Source: a virus. Taken from it: DNA of 55,984 bases. The stretch spans positions 1 through 55,984 of the IMG/VR virus record IMGVR_UViG_3300042945_001953; one strand, 5' to 3'. Position numbers and translations under genes: made by a program. The notes beneath the pieces are model-generated. The model searched no databases. It had not been told where the DNA came from and worked only from the letters and a program-made list of their open reading frames with translations. Below, one piece after another: positions 17,238 to 25,493 of this stretch. Within the stretch, counting starts at the first letter, position 1. The number at the start of each line of letters is the position of its first letter.

Positions 17238-17479
17238 TAGAACAACCTCGACATCTCTTCTACTGATTTTACCTTCACTTCACGCACAATCGTCGTTTTG
17301 TCGATTCCCAACGCTTTTACTAGTCCAGCAAAGTCTTTGTCGCCGGCTGTGGCTGTAACAATGCTGTGGTCGTCGCCTTCTACAGCCACGAAAATGATAT
17401 TGCCGGCGTTATCCTCAAGAATAACGCTGTGCGCGGCAGTTACCGTCGGCTGCAAGAAGTGCTGCGATTTAACGCGCAT
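17237..17479 (-). CDS. Small hypothetical protein coupled to the RNA polymerase gene, 80 aa
   Basis: A small alpha/beta protein (SVILEDNAGNIIFVAVEGDD, then KALGIDKTTIVREVKVKSV). It overlaps the upstream gene by 11 nt and the polymerase gene by 1 nt, so the three are probably co-translated. No motif is recognised and it does not look like an omega subunit (no clear omega helix pattern). It may be an accessory factor of the polymerase, judged only from its fixed place. Confidence 0.6.
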   Translation of the reverse strand: MRVKSQHFLQPTVTAAHSVILEDNAGNIIFVAVEGDDHSIVTATAGDKDFAGLVKALGIDKTTIVREVKVKSVEEMSRLF

Positions 17480-18215
17480 TTTGCGTCAGGCTCCGCAGTA
17501 ACGCCGAAGCGGCTCCGGCTGAAACTTGCAGATTAATTGGCTGCTCGGCTTCGTTGTTCGCGGGAACGGGGTCGCCGATATATGACGCAGCTTTCGGCGC
17601 GTCAGCGAGCTGCCACCACGCGGCCTTTGTTGGCGGAATAGGCGCTACGGCCCCGCCGGTTTGCGCCGGATCAGCCCCGGCGTAAACGTCTTGCGGTAAT
17701 TGAGCTGCAGCGGGGTCGCCAGCCGGGGCAGGGGCCGCGGGTGGTGCGCCGGTACCGCCGGGAAGCGCCTGTTCGGCTGGCGGTGCAGAGGTCGAGCCCG
17801 GTGGCAGCACGATGGCTTCGGGCGGGAGCTGCACACCCATTGCGTTCATGATCGCGGTAAGCTGCTGCTGCATGTTATACAGACGATAATCAATCATCTG
17901 CATCATTTGTTCAGGTTTCAGCTTCTGCTGCGCAGGCGCGGCCGGTGCGGCAGGCGCAGGCGCCGGTGCTGGCGCAGGAGCGCCCATGCCGCCGCCCATA
18001 GGCGGACCGGCGACGGCTGCCATAGCTGGGTCAACCGGGGGAGCGCCGGCCATTGCAGGATCTTGCGGCGGGGCTCCGCCCATAGCGGGATCTGCCGGCG
18101 GCATTCCAGCAGCGCCGGCAGCGGCGTTAGGATCAACGGCCGGGTTCATGACGACAGCCGACTTGCTAAAACGTTCTTTGGCGAGCCGCAGCAGCTCTGA
18201 ATTTACAATAGCCAT
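17469..18215 (-). CDS. Pro/Ala/Gly-rich low-complexity protein, 248 aa
   Basis: A short helical head (AIVNSELLRLAKERFSKSAV) is followed by three imperfect repeats of PP-[AQV]-DPAM-[AG] (about residues 38-70), a Pro-Ala stretch, a helix (LKPEQMMQMIDYRLYNMQQQ) and another Pro/Ala-rich tail. I use the ATG at 18215, 6 nt after GGAGG; a GTG one codon earlier is too close. The helix may be a coiled-coil or tetramerisation segment. Proteins of this composition in phages are often virion-associated, but here it lies between the two halves of the RNA polymerase. No function is assigned. Confidence 0.55.
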   Translation of the reverse strand: MAIVNSELLRLAKERFSKSAVVMNPAVDPNAAAGAAGMPPADPAMGGAPPQDPAMAGAPPVDPAMAAVAGPPMGGGMGAPAPAPAPAPAAPAAPAQQKLKPEQMMQMIDYRLYNMQQQLTAIMNAMGVQLPPEAIVLPPGSTSAPPAEQALPGGTGAPPAAPAPAGDPAAAQLPQDVYAGADPAQTGGAVAPIPPTKAAWWQLADAPKAASYIGDPVPANNEAEQPINLQVSAGAASALLRSLTQNAR

Positions 18216-18251
18216 CACTAACCTCCGTGTTTAATCGAACAGGCGTTTATT

Positions 18252-18881
18252 TTACGATTTTTTGATGCAGCACAGCCACGCTACCTGCGGAAATGCCGGA
18301 TAAAAATTTTCCAAATTTGCCGCGACAGTTACCTCTGCCGTGCTGGCGTCGTCAATTTCGTGCCAGTTCCAGATTTTATCTACGTACTCTGCGTGAAAGA
18401 CATCGCCATTTGGCGCGTAGTCGTGGGCCATAATGACGTCTTGCGGCTTGAGGTACGGCGCGAATAAGTTAAACTCGCGCACCTTGTTGCCGCCGTCACA
18501 AAGTAGCAACACGCGTCCGGGCTCTTGAATAGCCGACACCAGTGCGCGAATGTTTTCTGGCTGAAAAATATCACAAACACGCATGTCGATATTACGAGAA
18601 ACGAATCCAAAACGCTGGCTTAACTCGTCGCGCAAGCCTTCGTTTATCTCATACGTGACAAATTTTGCGCCGATACCGTCGCACAGATCTTTGAGCAACA
18701 ACGACAAGCCGCCGGATGACGTGCCAATTTCTACGACCAGTTTGAAATCAGAATTTGCAGCAAAAAAGTCCCGGAATACCGAGAACGCTTTTGGATTTTG
18801 CTGCGCGCGACAGTCTAAATAAACAAATCCGCCTTCGCGCCAGTCGGTGTCGGCTGGGATTGTGTGTACAAAATCTGTCAT
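18252..18881 (-). CDS. Class I SAM-dependent methyltransferase-like protein (CmcI type)
   Basis: 209 residues with a Rossmann core: motif I VVEIGTSSGGLSLLLKDL (about 49-66), motif II acidic FVTYEIN (around 75-81), and RVLLLCDGGNKVREFNLFAP with YLKPQDVIMAHDY in the second half. This is the pattern of CmcI/cephalosporin-hydroxylase-like methyltransferases that act on small molecules or sugars. GAGGAAC is a clear ribosome site. It sits between the two RNA polymerase genes. It could modify nucleic acid or glycans; the substrate is unknown. The related motif set also occurs in the 37607..39736 fusion. Confidence 0.7.
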   Translation of the reverse strand: MTDFVHTIPADTDWREGGFVYLDCRAQQNPKAFSVFRDFFAANSDFKLVVEIGTSSGGLSLLLKDLCDGIGAKFVTYEINEGLRDELSQRFGFVSRNIDMRVCDIFQPENIRALVSAIQEPGRVLLLCDGGNKVREFNLFAPYLKPQDVIMAHDYAPNGDVFHAEYVDKIWNWHEIDDASTAEVTVAANLENFYPAFPQVAWLCCIKKS

Positions 18882-18895
18882 ACGCGCGTTCCTCG

Positions 18896-21800
18896 TTAAC
18901 TAGTGTGCTCTACAATATGGACAGGCGTGTCGACTTCGATGTCGCCGCGCCGATAAGCCGCAATCGCATCTTTTTTGTTTCGAAACACTTTTGGCTGCGC
19001 CTTTTTATCCACGCGATTAGAAGCAACATACAGCCCAGACTGAAATTCCGCTACTGGCGTGTAATGTGCTTTAAACGTCGAGGCAGCAAACAGATTTTTG
19101 CTCGGCAACATCTTTACGATAGCTTCTTTTGCTGCTTCATCCGTGCTTGGGACGTGATATTGCATCGCGTCCCCGTCAAAGTCGGCTCCGAAACCTTTTG
19201 TTACGAGCGGGCTCACCTCCATAACCTTGTTTTTCGTTAATCGCGGGTAAAACGCCATCATACCATAGCGATGCAGCACCGGCGCTCTGTTAATTACAAT
19301 TGGCCGCGAGCTCATTTGCGTCTGTAGCTCCGCGTGGGCCTCTTTGTTCTTGCTTTCAAAGGCGTTTACAGCCTCCATGCGCGGCAGACCCCGGCGGACG
19401 AGACCCCGTACGATAAATGGCTTGTATATCTCCCACGCTTTCTCTTCCGGCAGCGCCACCTGATCCATATCAAGGTCAGGGTTCGGCGTAATTACAGCGC
19501 GGCCGACGAGATCCACCGTGCTGCTAAGCAGTTTTCGCTGTACGGTGCCGTACTTTGGCGAATTACCGAAGATTTGCGACAGGAAACCGCGCACACGCCG
19601 CTCAACGTTCTTGGCTTGCGTTGGATCGCCTAGACCTGTGACGCCCTTCATCGCGTCATATACACCCAAACGCGCGTCGCCTGTATCTTCAAGCACACCA
19701 GCCGACTCTTTTAGTGCGCCGTTAGCGTCGAGCAGCTCTTTGTACAGATAGTTTGCGTCAGCCACGAGCGGCATCTTCTTCTGCCCCATCGTCGACACAG
19801 GTCGAAACATAGGCGGAATAACCGGCATCTTGTTTAACATCCAGCTCTCTGGGTGTACGCCGGTTTTTTCTGCGCTTTTCAGGAACGCAAGCTTTCGCAC
19901 AGCTGCGTCGCGCAGAGTTTTACGGCCAGATTGGATGTCTTGGCGCGCCTGCTCAATCGCTTTTGGCAGATTGATCTTTTTAAGCGCGGCTGAAATAGCT
20001 TGTGGGCCAGTTGCGTCGTCTAGCTGCTCGCGGCCAGCCAGTACGTCCCGGAATTTCTTTTCTGTTAACCCGAGCACGCGACGAATCGGCTCTTCCATAA
20101 CAGGATTCGGCATCGGCTCAGCCAGCGTGATCTTCGACCAGCGATTTCCGTTGTGCCCGCCTGTGATGGTCTCGTCAAATAACCCGCCGGCTTTAGGCCG
20201 CATTCCGGCTTTCCAGTCAACCGTTTCGGCGTTCTTGAGCTCACGATCGCCCGCAAGTTGCTCGATGTCTTTGTCGGTCAGCGCCATGATGTGCGTTTTT
20301 GTGCCTTCGCGCACTGTGTTAATACCAGAGCCGCGCAGCTGCTCTACGAACTTAGTGTACACCTGCGGAATCCGCGGAAGCGGGGCAGAATAGCCAGCCA
20401 TGAACTGCGACCAGTATTCGGGGTTAGCCTGCCCGCGCACCATTTTGGCGTCGCGTATTACCTGCCCGGCGCCGTGCGATAATAACGCGCCAAGGTCGAG
20501 CGTTCCGATGCGCTTGGAGCCTGTCTCGCCGCCCTTTGCCGGAGCGCCTTCAGCCGTGTAGCCGCCGGTTGATCTACCTTGCGCTTTTGCTTCGGCTGTA
20601 TGGTGTAACTTCATGAAAAAGCGATTGCCGACAAGCACGTCTTTAATTTTGCGGCCTGTATCGGGGTCGGTTACGTTCTCAAGATCTTGCAGACCGTTTT
20701 TGCGTAACTCGCTTTTAGCGAATTCGATGAGATCCTGCTGGCTGTCGAAGTCTTTAATCTTGAAAGGCTGGCCTGTCTTCTCGGCGACTTTACCGAGAGC
20801 CGCTTCGATGAGCTGCGCAGGATTAATACGGCTCGCCAGACCGAGCGGACTGACCAGCACCTCAAGCGGGCGATTCTGGGCATCCTGCGGCATTTGATCG
20901 TCGGGGATAACAGCGGCAACAACGCCTTTATCGCCAAACCGACCGGTCAGCTTATCGCCGACTTCCATGCCGGCCTGATTTTTCACTACGACACTGAAGC
21001 CCTTTTTTGTGGGTGTGACGTCCGTGACGGTTCCGGGCGAGTGATGGTTCCAGACCACGCTGTCGTTAGAGAAGTTAGCCGATTTGCCGCGATAAACTTG
21101 GCCGTATGTTGTCTCGTTGGCTTTGCTGACAAGAATCAGCGGATCGCCGAACTTCACGGTGGCGCCCTTTTTAATTACGCCGTTGTCGTCGAAATTCTCG
21201 AGCGTTTTCTTGTCGTACTCTTGCGGGAATAAGCTGATGAATTTCTTTTTGTCGATGTGGTTGTTCTCGTCAGCTTCGGCTTCGTGCTGGTACATGTGTT
21301 CAGACGTCAGGCGCTTGGCCGCGGACTCTGAAATAACCACAGCATCGTCGTATACGTAACCTTTGAACGGCAAATAACCGACGCGCATATTCAAACCCAG
21401 CGCCGCGGTGCCGTTCTTGTCGGTAAAGTTTGAGGTGGCAAGAAGCTGGCCGGGCTTTACGACATCGCCGGGCTGGACGTTGGCTTTTTGCGTCCAGAAT
21501 GTTTTACGGTTAAATGGCGCGTCGTTGTACAGATCGATTACTTGCTTATTGCCGTCTTTATCGCGCAGCGTAATATCGTCGGGCGTTACTGCCACAACCT
21601 GCGCGTGCCCATCGGCGTACACGGCGCCCATGTTTTTACCCATGTCGTCTTCGTACGACTTACTCGAGTCTGTTGCGACGGCTGATTGAATAAGCGGGGC
21701 TTCAGCGCCAACGAGCGGGAGCGCCTGCGTAAACATGCGGCTACCCATGATCACGCGGTGGCCCTTCATGAACGCCTTCATCGGCACCATGTTTGAGAGC

Positions 21801-23347
21801 GACGACAGTGACGAGTCCATGTCAGGAACCATGTACTGCGCTTCTTCGCGCGGCACGTATTTCATCTTGCCGTTTACGATAGCGGCCACATTCGGCAGAT
21901 CGCTGTTATCTTCGCCGGGGAAAGCCAGCGGCACGTCAGCGATGTCCTGCGGCGACTTGTATTCCAGCTCGCCGGTCTTGAGGTTCTTCACCTTCATGTA
22001 GATTTTGCCGTCAGAGCCCTTTAAAGCTCCGCGGGCAAATCGCATATCGACGCCGACCTTGCCAGATTCCGGTGTTCTGAGGTAATCCACAAAACCGAAA
22101 TGGCTCGGTTGCACACTGCGGCTTTCAACTGGCACCGCGTCCAAGCTCCCGATACCGCCTTCGCCAAGTCGTGTGACGCGCGCTTGATGATCGAAAATTT
22201 CAGCCGGATTAATTTCCTCAAGGCTCGAGCCCAGCCCGCTTCCGACAAGCGCCGCAGTAATAGCTTTGTTAAATACGCCCGTCGGAACGTGGTCGAGTGT
22301 TTTCTTTGCCGTAGCCTTCCAAAGTAACTGCCGCAGCGTGTTGCGGTCTTTGGTAAACCGCTCGGCGATCAAATCCTCTGGCCCGAGGATATGCTGGAAC
22401 GCCATGCTGTCGCGGTCGTCTGGGTCTGATTCTTTGCGATTTACAGCAATCAGCTTTTTTGTGATCTTAAGAATAGCGTCAGGCGTGAGGTTCTTAATAG
22501 GCTCTCCCAGCGTGCGCTTTGTCACCTCCGGGTCCATCTCCATCCGACTAAACTCATCGAAGATAGCCTTCTGCTTGCCTTCCGCGTCGATACCGGGCAC
22601 TGGCTTGTAGACAAGTCGGCTGTATAGCTTATCGATAGTGCCGGCGTCGCCTTTTTCCATGTTTACAGCGGTAAGTTCGTTGCCCCACGCTTTGCGGATT
22701 TCTTGCTCCGGCACGCCCATAGCTTTAAGCATCGGCATAAGGGGGATCTGCGCCTGCCCGATATTGATCTTAAATACGCCGGTCTTGGGGTCGAGGAAGT
22801 AGCGGTGCATGCGGCCTTTACCCGGCAGCACATTCACATGCGCTTCGAGCTCGCCGTTGTCTTTCTCGCGGGTGTATACGCCAGCCCGCAACCGCATCTG
22901 GTGCGCCAGCGTGTACTCGACGCCGTTGTTTACGAACGTCCCGGCGTGCGTAAGGTATGGCACATTAGCGATAGTGGCCCGCTTCTGCGAGATAGGCTTG
23001 CCTGTTGCGTTATCTGTTAGCGTCCACGTTCCGCGGAGCTTTCTGGCTAAACTGCCGTGCGACAAAATCGCGGCTTTATGCTCGCGCTTTGAGAACGTCT
23101 CTGGGCCTTCGTAGCCGACGTCCTGCAGACTTAACGTATACAGATCGTTCTGGATCGGCTTGATATTCTGGGCTTCTCGTACAGCGCCGTTAAAGATGTT
23201 GTTGCGAATAGCGCTCGGCTCAAACGGCGCTACGGCAATGGCCGACTGCTGCGCTTGCTGGAACACGCCACCGCGAAGAGCGTTTACGTCACCGAATTCA
23301 CGAGTGCTTGGCGTCAGTATCGAGTTGGACGGATTTAAGTCTGGCAT
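18896..23347 (-). CDS. Phage RNA polymerase: beta fused to N-terminal beta prime
   Basis: 1483 residues. The beta part shows the lobe/protrusion (GTFVNNGVEYTLAHQMRLRAG), the fork (HFGFVDYLRTPESGKVGVD), the GSRMFTQALPLVGAEAPL segment, GLNMRVGYLPFKGYVYDDA and the switch/flap region GRFGDKGVVAAVIPDDQMP with PLEVLVSPLGLASRINPAQ. It continues without break into beta prime (PVIPPMFRPVS, RPIVINRAPVLHRYG) and ends about 90 residues after the catalytic loop ADFDGD (1388-1393, Asp triad at 1389, 1391, 1393). The zinc-binding domain at the N-terminus of beta prime, usual in bacteria, is absent. The E. coli site of the split lies just before TTVGRAIL. No alpha, omega or sigma gene is visible in the window. 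A GAGAAAG site precedes the ATG. Confidence 0.95.
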   Translation of the reverse strand: MPDLNPSNSILTPSTREFGDVNALRGGVFQQAQQSAIAVAPFEPSAIRNNIFNGAVREAQNIKPIQNDLYTLSLQDVGYEGPETFSKREHKAAILSHGSLARKLRGTWTLTDNATGKPISQKRATIANVPYLTHAGTFVNNGVEYTLAHQMRLRAGVYTREKDNGELEAHVNVLPGKGRMHRYFLDPKTGVFKINIGQAQIPLMPMLKAMGVPEQEIRKAWGNELTAVNMEKGDAGTIDKLYSRLVYKPVPGIDAEGKQKAIFDEFSRMEMDPEVTKRTLGEPIKNLTPDAILKITKKLIAVNRKESDPDDRDSMAFQHILGPEDLIAERFTKDRNTLRQLLWKATAKKTLDHVPTGVFNKAITAALVGSGLGSSLEEINPAEIFDHQARVTRLGEGGIGSLDAVPVESRSVQPSHFGFVDYLRTPESGKVGVDMRFARGALKGSDGKIYMKVKNLKTGELEYKSPQDIADVPLAFPGEDNSDLPNVAAIVNGKMKYVPREEAQYMVPDMDSSLSSLSNMVPMKAFMKGHRVIMGSRMFTQALPLVGAEAPLIQSAVATDSSKSYEDDMGKNMGAVYADGHAQVVAVTPDDITLRDKDGNKQVIDLYNDAPFNRKTFWTQKANVQPGDVVKPGQLLATSNFTDKNGTAALGLNMRVGYLPFKGYVYDDAVVISESAAKRLTSEHMYQHEAEADENNHIDKKKFISLFPQEYDKKTLENFDDNGVIKKGATVKFGDPLILVSKANETTYGQVYRGKSANFSNDSVVWNHHSPGTVTDVTPTKKGFSVVVKNQAGMEVGDKLTGRFGDKGVVAAVIPDDQMPQDAQNRPLEVLVSPLGLASRINPAQLIEAALGKVAEKTGQPFKIKDFDSQQDLIEFAKSELRKNGLQDLENVTDPDTGRKIKDVLVGNRFFMKLHHTAEAKAQGRSTGGYTAEGAPAKGGETGSKRIGTLDLGALLSHGAGQVIRDAKMVRGQANPEYWSQFMAGYSAPLPRIPQVYTKFVEQLRGSGINTVREGTKTHIMALTDKDIEQLAGDRELKNAETVDWKAGMRPKAGGLFDETITGGHNGNRWSKITLAEPMPNPVMEEPIRRVLGLTEKKFRDVLAGREQLDDATGPQAISAALKKINLPKAIEQARQDIQSGRKTLRDAAVRKLAFLKSAEKTGVHPESWMLNKMPVIPPMFRPVSTMGQKKMPLVADANYLYKELLDANGALKESAGVLEDTGDARLGVYDAMKGVTGLGDPTQAKNVERRVRGFLSQIFGNSPKYGTVQRKLLSSTVDLVGRAVITPNPDLDMDQVALPEEKAWEIYKPFIVRGLVRRGLPRMEAVNAFESKNKEAHAELQTQMSSRPIVINRAPVLHRYGMMAFYPRLTKNKVMEVSPLVTKGFGADFDGDAMQYHVPSTDEAAKEAIVKMLPSKNLFAASTFKAHYTPVAEFQSGLYVASNRVDKKAQPKVFRNKKDAIAAYRRGDIEVDTPVHIVEHTS

Positions 23348-23372
23348 AACACTTTCTCATATGCGGCTCAAA

Positions 23373-24230
23373 TCAGTCAGCAAGTTTCTTGATCGCAACC
23401 AGCTGCTCCGGGTCGATATAGAGCGGCGCGGCGCCCTCGATGCGCGCGCGCGACTTGCGCGCCTTTTCCAGCGCCTTGTCTTTGCTGCGAGCACGAGTCC
23501 AGTCGTACATCATTTTGCCGGAGAGCGCGCCAGTGCCGAGCGTTGTTGTTAAATACGCTTCCATGCCGCCCGGAACTGCGCGCAACGGATCGAACGCCTT
23601 ATTAGCTAGCCAGCCAAGCAACGAACCATCAGCTTGTTTTTCAGAAAAAGCGCTAAACGCAGCGTCGAACGCTGCAGCGTGTTTTTTACCCATCAACGCA
23701 CGCTGATACTCTTTTTTGGCCTCTTCTACCATGTCATCTTGCTCTTCTTTGCGCTTACGCGCCTCGATGCCGTTGATAAGCTGTGATCCGCCGTAAAGGC
23801 CAGTCATGGCGGCGCCGATAACTGCTGGCGTGTGCATGGCCGGATCGATGTAATTTACAGCCTTCCCGATGCCCTGCGTCGTATTGGCATAAAGCTGTCG
23901 AAGTGTGTCTACGAGCGACGCCGAAATTTTTTCAATTTTCTCGCTGTCGTCGATTGTTTTAGCCCCGGGGCCAAATTTTGTGTGTGTATTTTTTGGTTTA
24001 TTTGCGGACTGCATTAAGTGATACAGACGCGTCCCCGATAACCCCAAACCAAGGCCGCCAAGTGCGGCGTTAATTACGTTACTGCCGGTCACTTTATCGC
24101 GCGCGGCGTCAGCTACAGCTTTAGCGGCTGCGGCGGTGGCGGCGGAACTGGCGGCGTTAGCTGGGTCAAATACGTTCCAAAGCGGCGTCAGAACGTGTTC
24201 GTATATGTCGTTGCTTTGTTTTTGCGTCAT
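23373..24230 (-). CDS. Glycine-rich membrane-type protein, 285 aa
   Basis: No family recognised. Two hydrophobic Gly/Ala-rich segments (VINAALGGLGLGLSGTRLY at about 50-68, and PAVIGAAMTGLYGGSQLI at about 134-151) are followed by a charged helix (ARKRKEEQDDMVEEAKKEYQ), and a third segment with TTTLGTGALSGKMMYD. The C-terminal end is basic. Its ATG overlaps the stop of the upstream gene as ATGA. It is part of the recurring glycine-zipper membrane family of this window. A virion membrane protein is possible. Confidence 0.6.
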   Translation of the reverse strand: MTQKQSNDIYEHVLTPLWNVFDPANAASSAATAAAAKAVADAARDKVTGSNVINAALGGLGLGLSGTRLYHLMQSANKPKNTHTKFGPGAKTIDDSEKIEKISASLVDTLRQLYANTTQGIGKAVNYIDPAMHTPAVIGAAMTGLYGGSQLINGIEARKRKEEQDDMVEEAKKEYQRALMGKKHAAAFDAAFSAFSEKQADGSLLGWLANKAFDPLRAVPGGMEAYLTTTLGTGALSGKMMYDWTRARSKDKALEKARKSRARIEGAAPLYIDPEQLVAIKKLAD

Positions 24231-24580
24231 GATTTAGCCTTTGGCGGAAGCATGCCATAAACCTGCGCCCACTCCAACCAGACGCGAAAATGCTTGCGTT
24301 CATCGTCCCAGTTGTCGTTCCGGCGCTGCTGTAGGTACCAACCATTGATTATTTTATCGTTTACGTCGTCAAATTCCGCCTTCTGCTCAGCGTCCCACAA
24401 CTCGAACATCTTGCTCTTGAAATCCAGCCTAATGTCGAGGTTTTCGAGTTCTTCTTTTTTTAGGTCTGGCGGAAGCGCGTCTCCGCGCACGGGAAACCCG
24501 TCCATGGTGCCCGGCCAGTGCAGGCGGTCATTGCCGTGCGCTGAACCGCCGCGTTCGCCAAAATACTTTTTAATGCTCAC
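24227..24580 (-). CDS. Hypothetical soluble phage protein, 117 aa
   Basis: Helical, Trp-rich and charged (starts MSIKKYFGERGGSAHGNDR; core FELWDAEQKAEFDDVNDK then INGWYLQQRRND and FRVWLEWAQVYGMLP). It is linked by 4-nt ATGA overlaps to both the downstream membrane protein and the upstream one, so all three are one translational unit. No catalytic motif is seen. I do not recognise the family, though proteins of this size and Trp pattern are seen in other large phages. Confidence 0.6.
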   Translation of the reverse strand: MSIKKYFGERGGSAHGNDRLHWPGTMDGFPVRGDALPPDLKKEELENLDIRLDFKSKMFELWDAEQKAEFDDVNDKIINGWYLQQRRNDNWDDERKHFRVWLEWAQVYGMLPPKAKS

Positions 24581-24984
24581 GCGTCAGTGTGTCCTAATCG
24601 GTACTGCCGCAGCTTTTTGCGGTTTTTCGCTTTCTCCGCGTAAAGCTTATATGTCGTAGCCAGCTCCTGCGCTTTCAGTTCGTCATCGTCGACGCGCGGC
24701 TCGACCATCTTTGCCGCACCGTAGCCGAGCGCCCCGCCCACGCCGCCTGCGGCAAGAATGGGTGTCGCGTAAATCCCCGCAAGCCCGGCTAATGTGTTTT
24801 TTGCGCCGGCGCTAAGCAAACCGCTGAGGCCGCCGCTGAGATCGATCGGTGACCAATCAAACGCCTGCTTGTTAAATTCGGCGATTTTTTCGAGCCGCGC
24901 CTCAAGCTCGGCGCCAGCTAATTTTTCTTCGGCGCATCGGGCTAAAAACCCGAGCTTAAACGCTTCCTGAGCTGTAATTTCCAT
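24577..24984 (-). CDS. Small glycine-zipper membrane protein, 135 aa
   Basis: The N-terminal 45 residues are helical (MEITAQEAFKLGFLARCAEE). Residues about 62-95 are a Gly/Ala-rich hydrophobic hairpin (GLAGIYATPILAAGGVGG, then LGYGAAKMVEP). The C-terminus is a basic helix (ATTYKLYAEKAKNRKKLRQY). The ATG follows directly after the TAA of the upstream gene, with GGGAGAG as ribosome site. Predicted to be membrane-inserted. No enzyme motif; family not recognised. Confidence 0.6.
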   Translation of the reverse strand: MEITAQEAFKLGFLARCAEEKLAGAELEARLEKIAEFNKQAFDWSPIDLSGGLSGLLSAGAKNTLAGLAGIYATPILAAGGVGGALGYGAAKMVEPRVDDDELKAQELATTYKLYAEKAKNRKKLRQYRLGHTDA

Positions 24985-25485
24985 TTAAAACTCTCCCGGG
25001 AGAATAAGCTTCTTTTTACCAGATTGCCCCGGGGAAACGGAAAAGTCAGGTTTAACATGTTTGCCAGTGTCTTTACCAAGCGGTAATGCTCCCGGCGTAG
25101 CTGTATTGAAATTCGCGGCGTTGGCCATCGATAATATGCTCTTACGATTTGGCCGGTGCCGCGCAAACCACGCATCGACTGTCGGGTCGGTGCGGTCGCC
25201 CTGCTCTTTGGCCTCTACAGCGGCGGCGATCATCATGTCGACGCCTTCTTGCAGATCCATGCGGTCTTGAGACATCCACTTACGGTCAGGATTCTCGGCC
25301 ATCATGGTGCGGAGCCGCTGGGCCTCGCGGCCGAGCGCTTGCGCCCGCTCAAGAAACTCGCGGCGCGTTAATACGAAGAACTCACCGGTATCTTCGTCGT
25401 GCAGACAGACAAATCCGTTCTGCGCGTAAAACTTCAAGCCACGATACGTATAACACTTACCGATCACATCCTTGCGATCTGCCAT
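24985..25485 (-). CDS. Hypothetical soluble protein, 166 aa
   Basis: I start it at the ATG at 25485 (MADRKDVIGKCYTYRG), because GAGAG lies just before it and the frame's earlier start at 25530 would overlap the upstream gene by 37 nt. The first 45 residues are a small beta domain (YTYRGLKFYAQNGFVCLHDE), then a helical part (RREFLERAQALGREAQRLR) and an unstructured C-terminal third ending KKKLILPGEF. No family is recognised. It opens the run of genes that leads into the RNA polymerase. Confidence 0.6.
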   Translation of the reverse strand: MADRKDVIGKCYTYRGLKFYAQNGFVCLHDEDTGEFFVLTRREFLERAQALGREAQRLRTMMAENPDRKWMSQDRMDLQEGVDMMIAAAVEAKEQGDRTDPTVDAWFARHRPNRKSILSMANAANFNTATPGALPLGKDTGKHVKPDFSVSPGQSGKKKLILPGEF

Positions 25486-25493
25486 GATAACTC

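Noticed and set aside
17237-17479. Omega subunit of RNA polymerase
   Set aside because: Size fits but there is no recognisable omega pattern; left as unknown protein.
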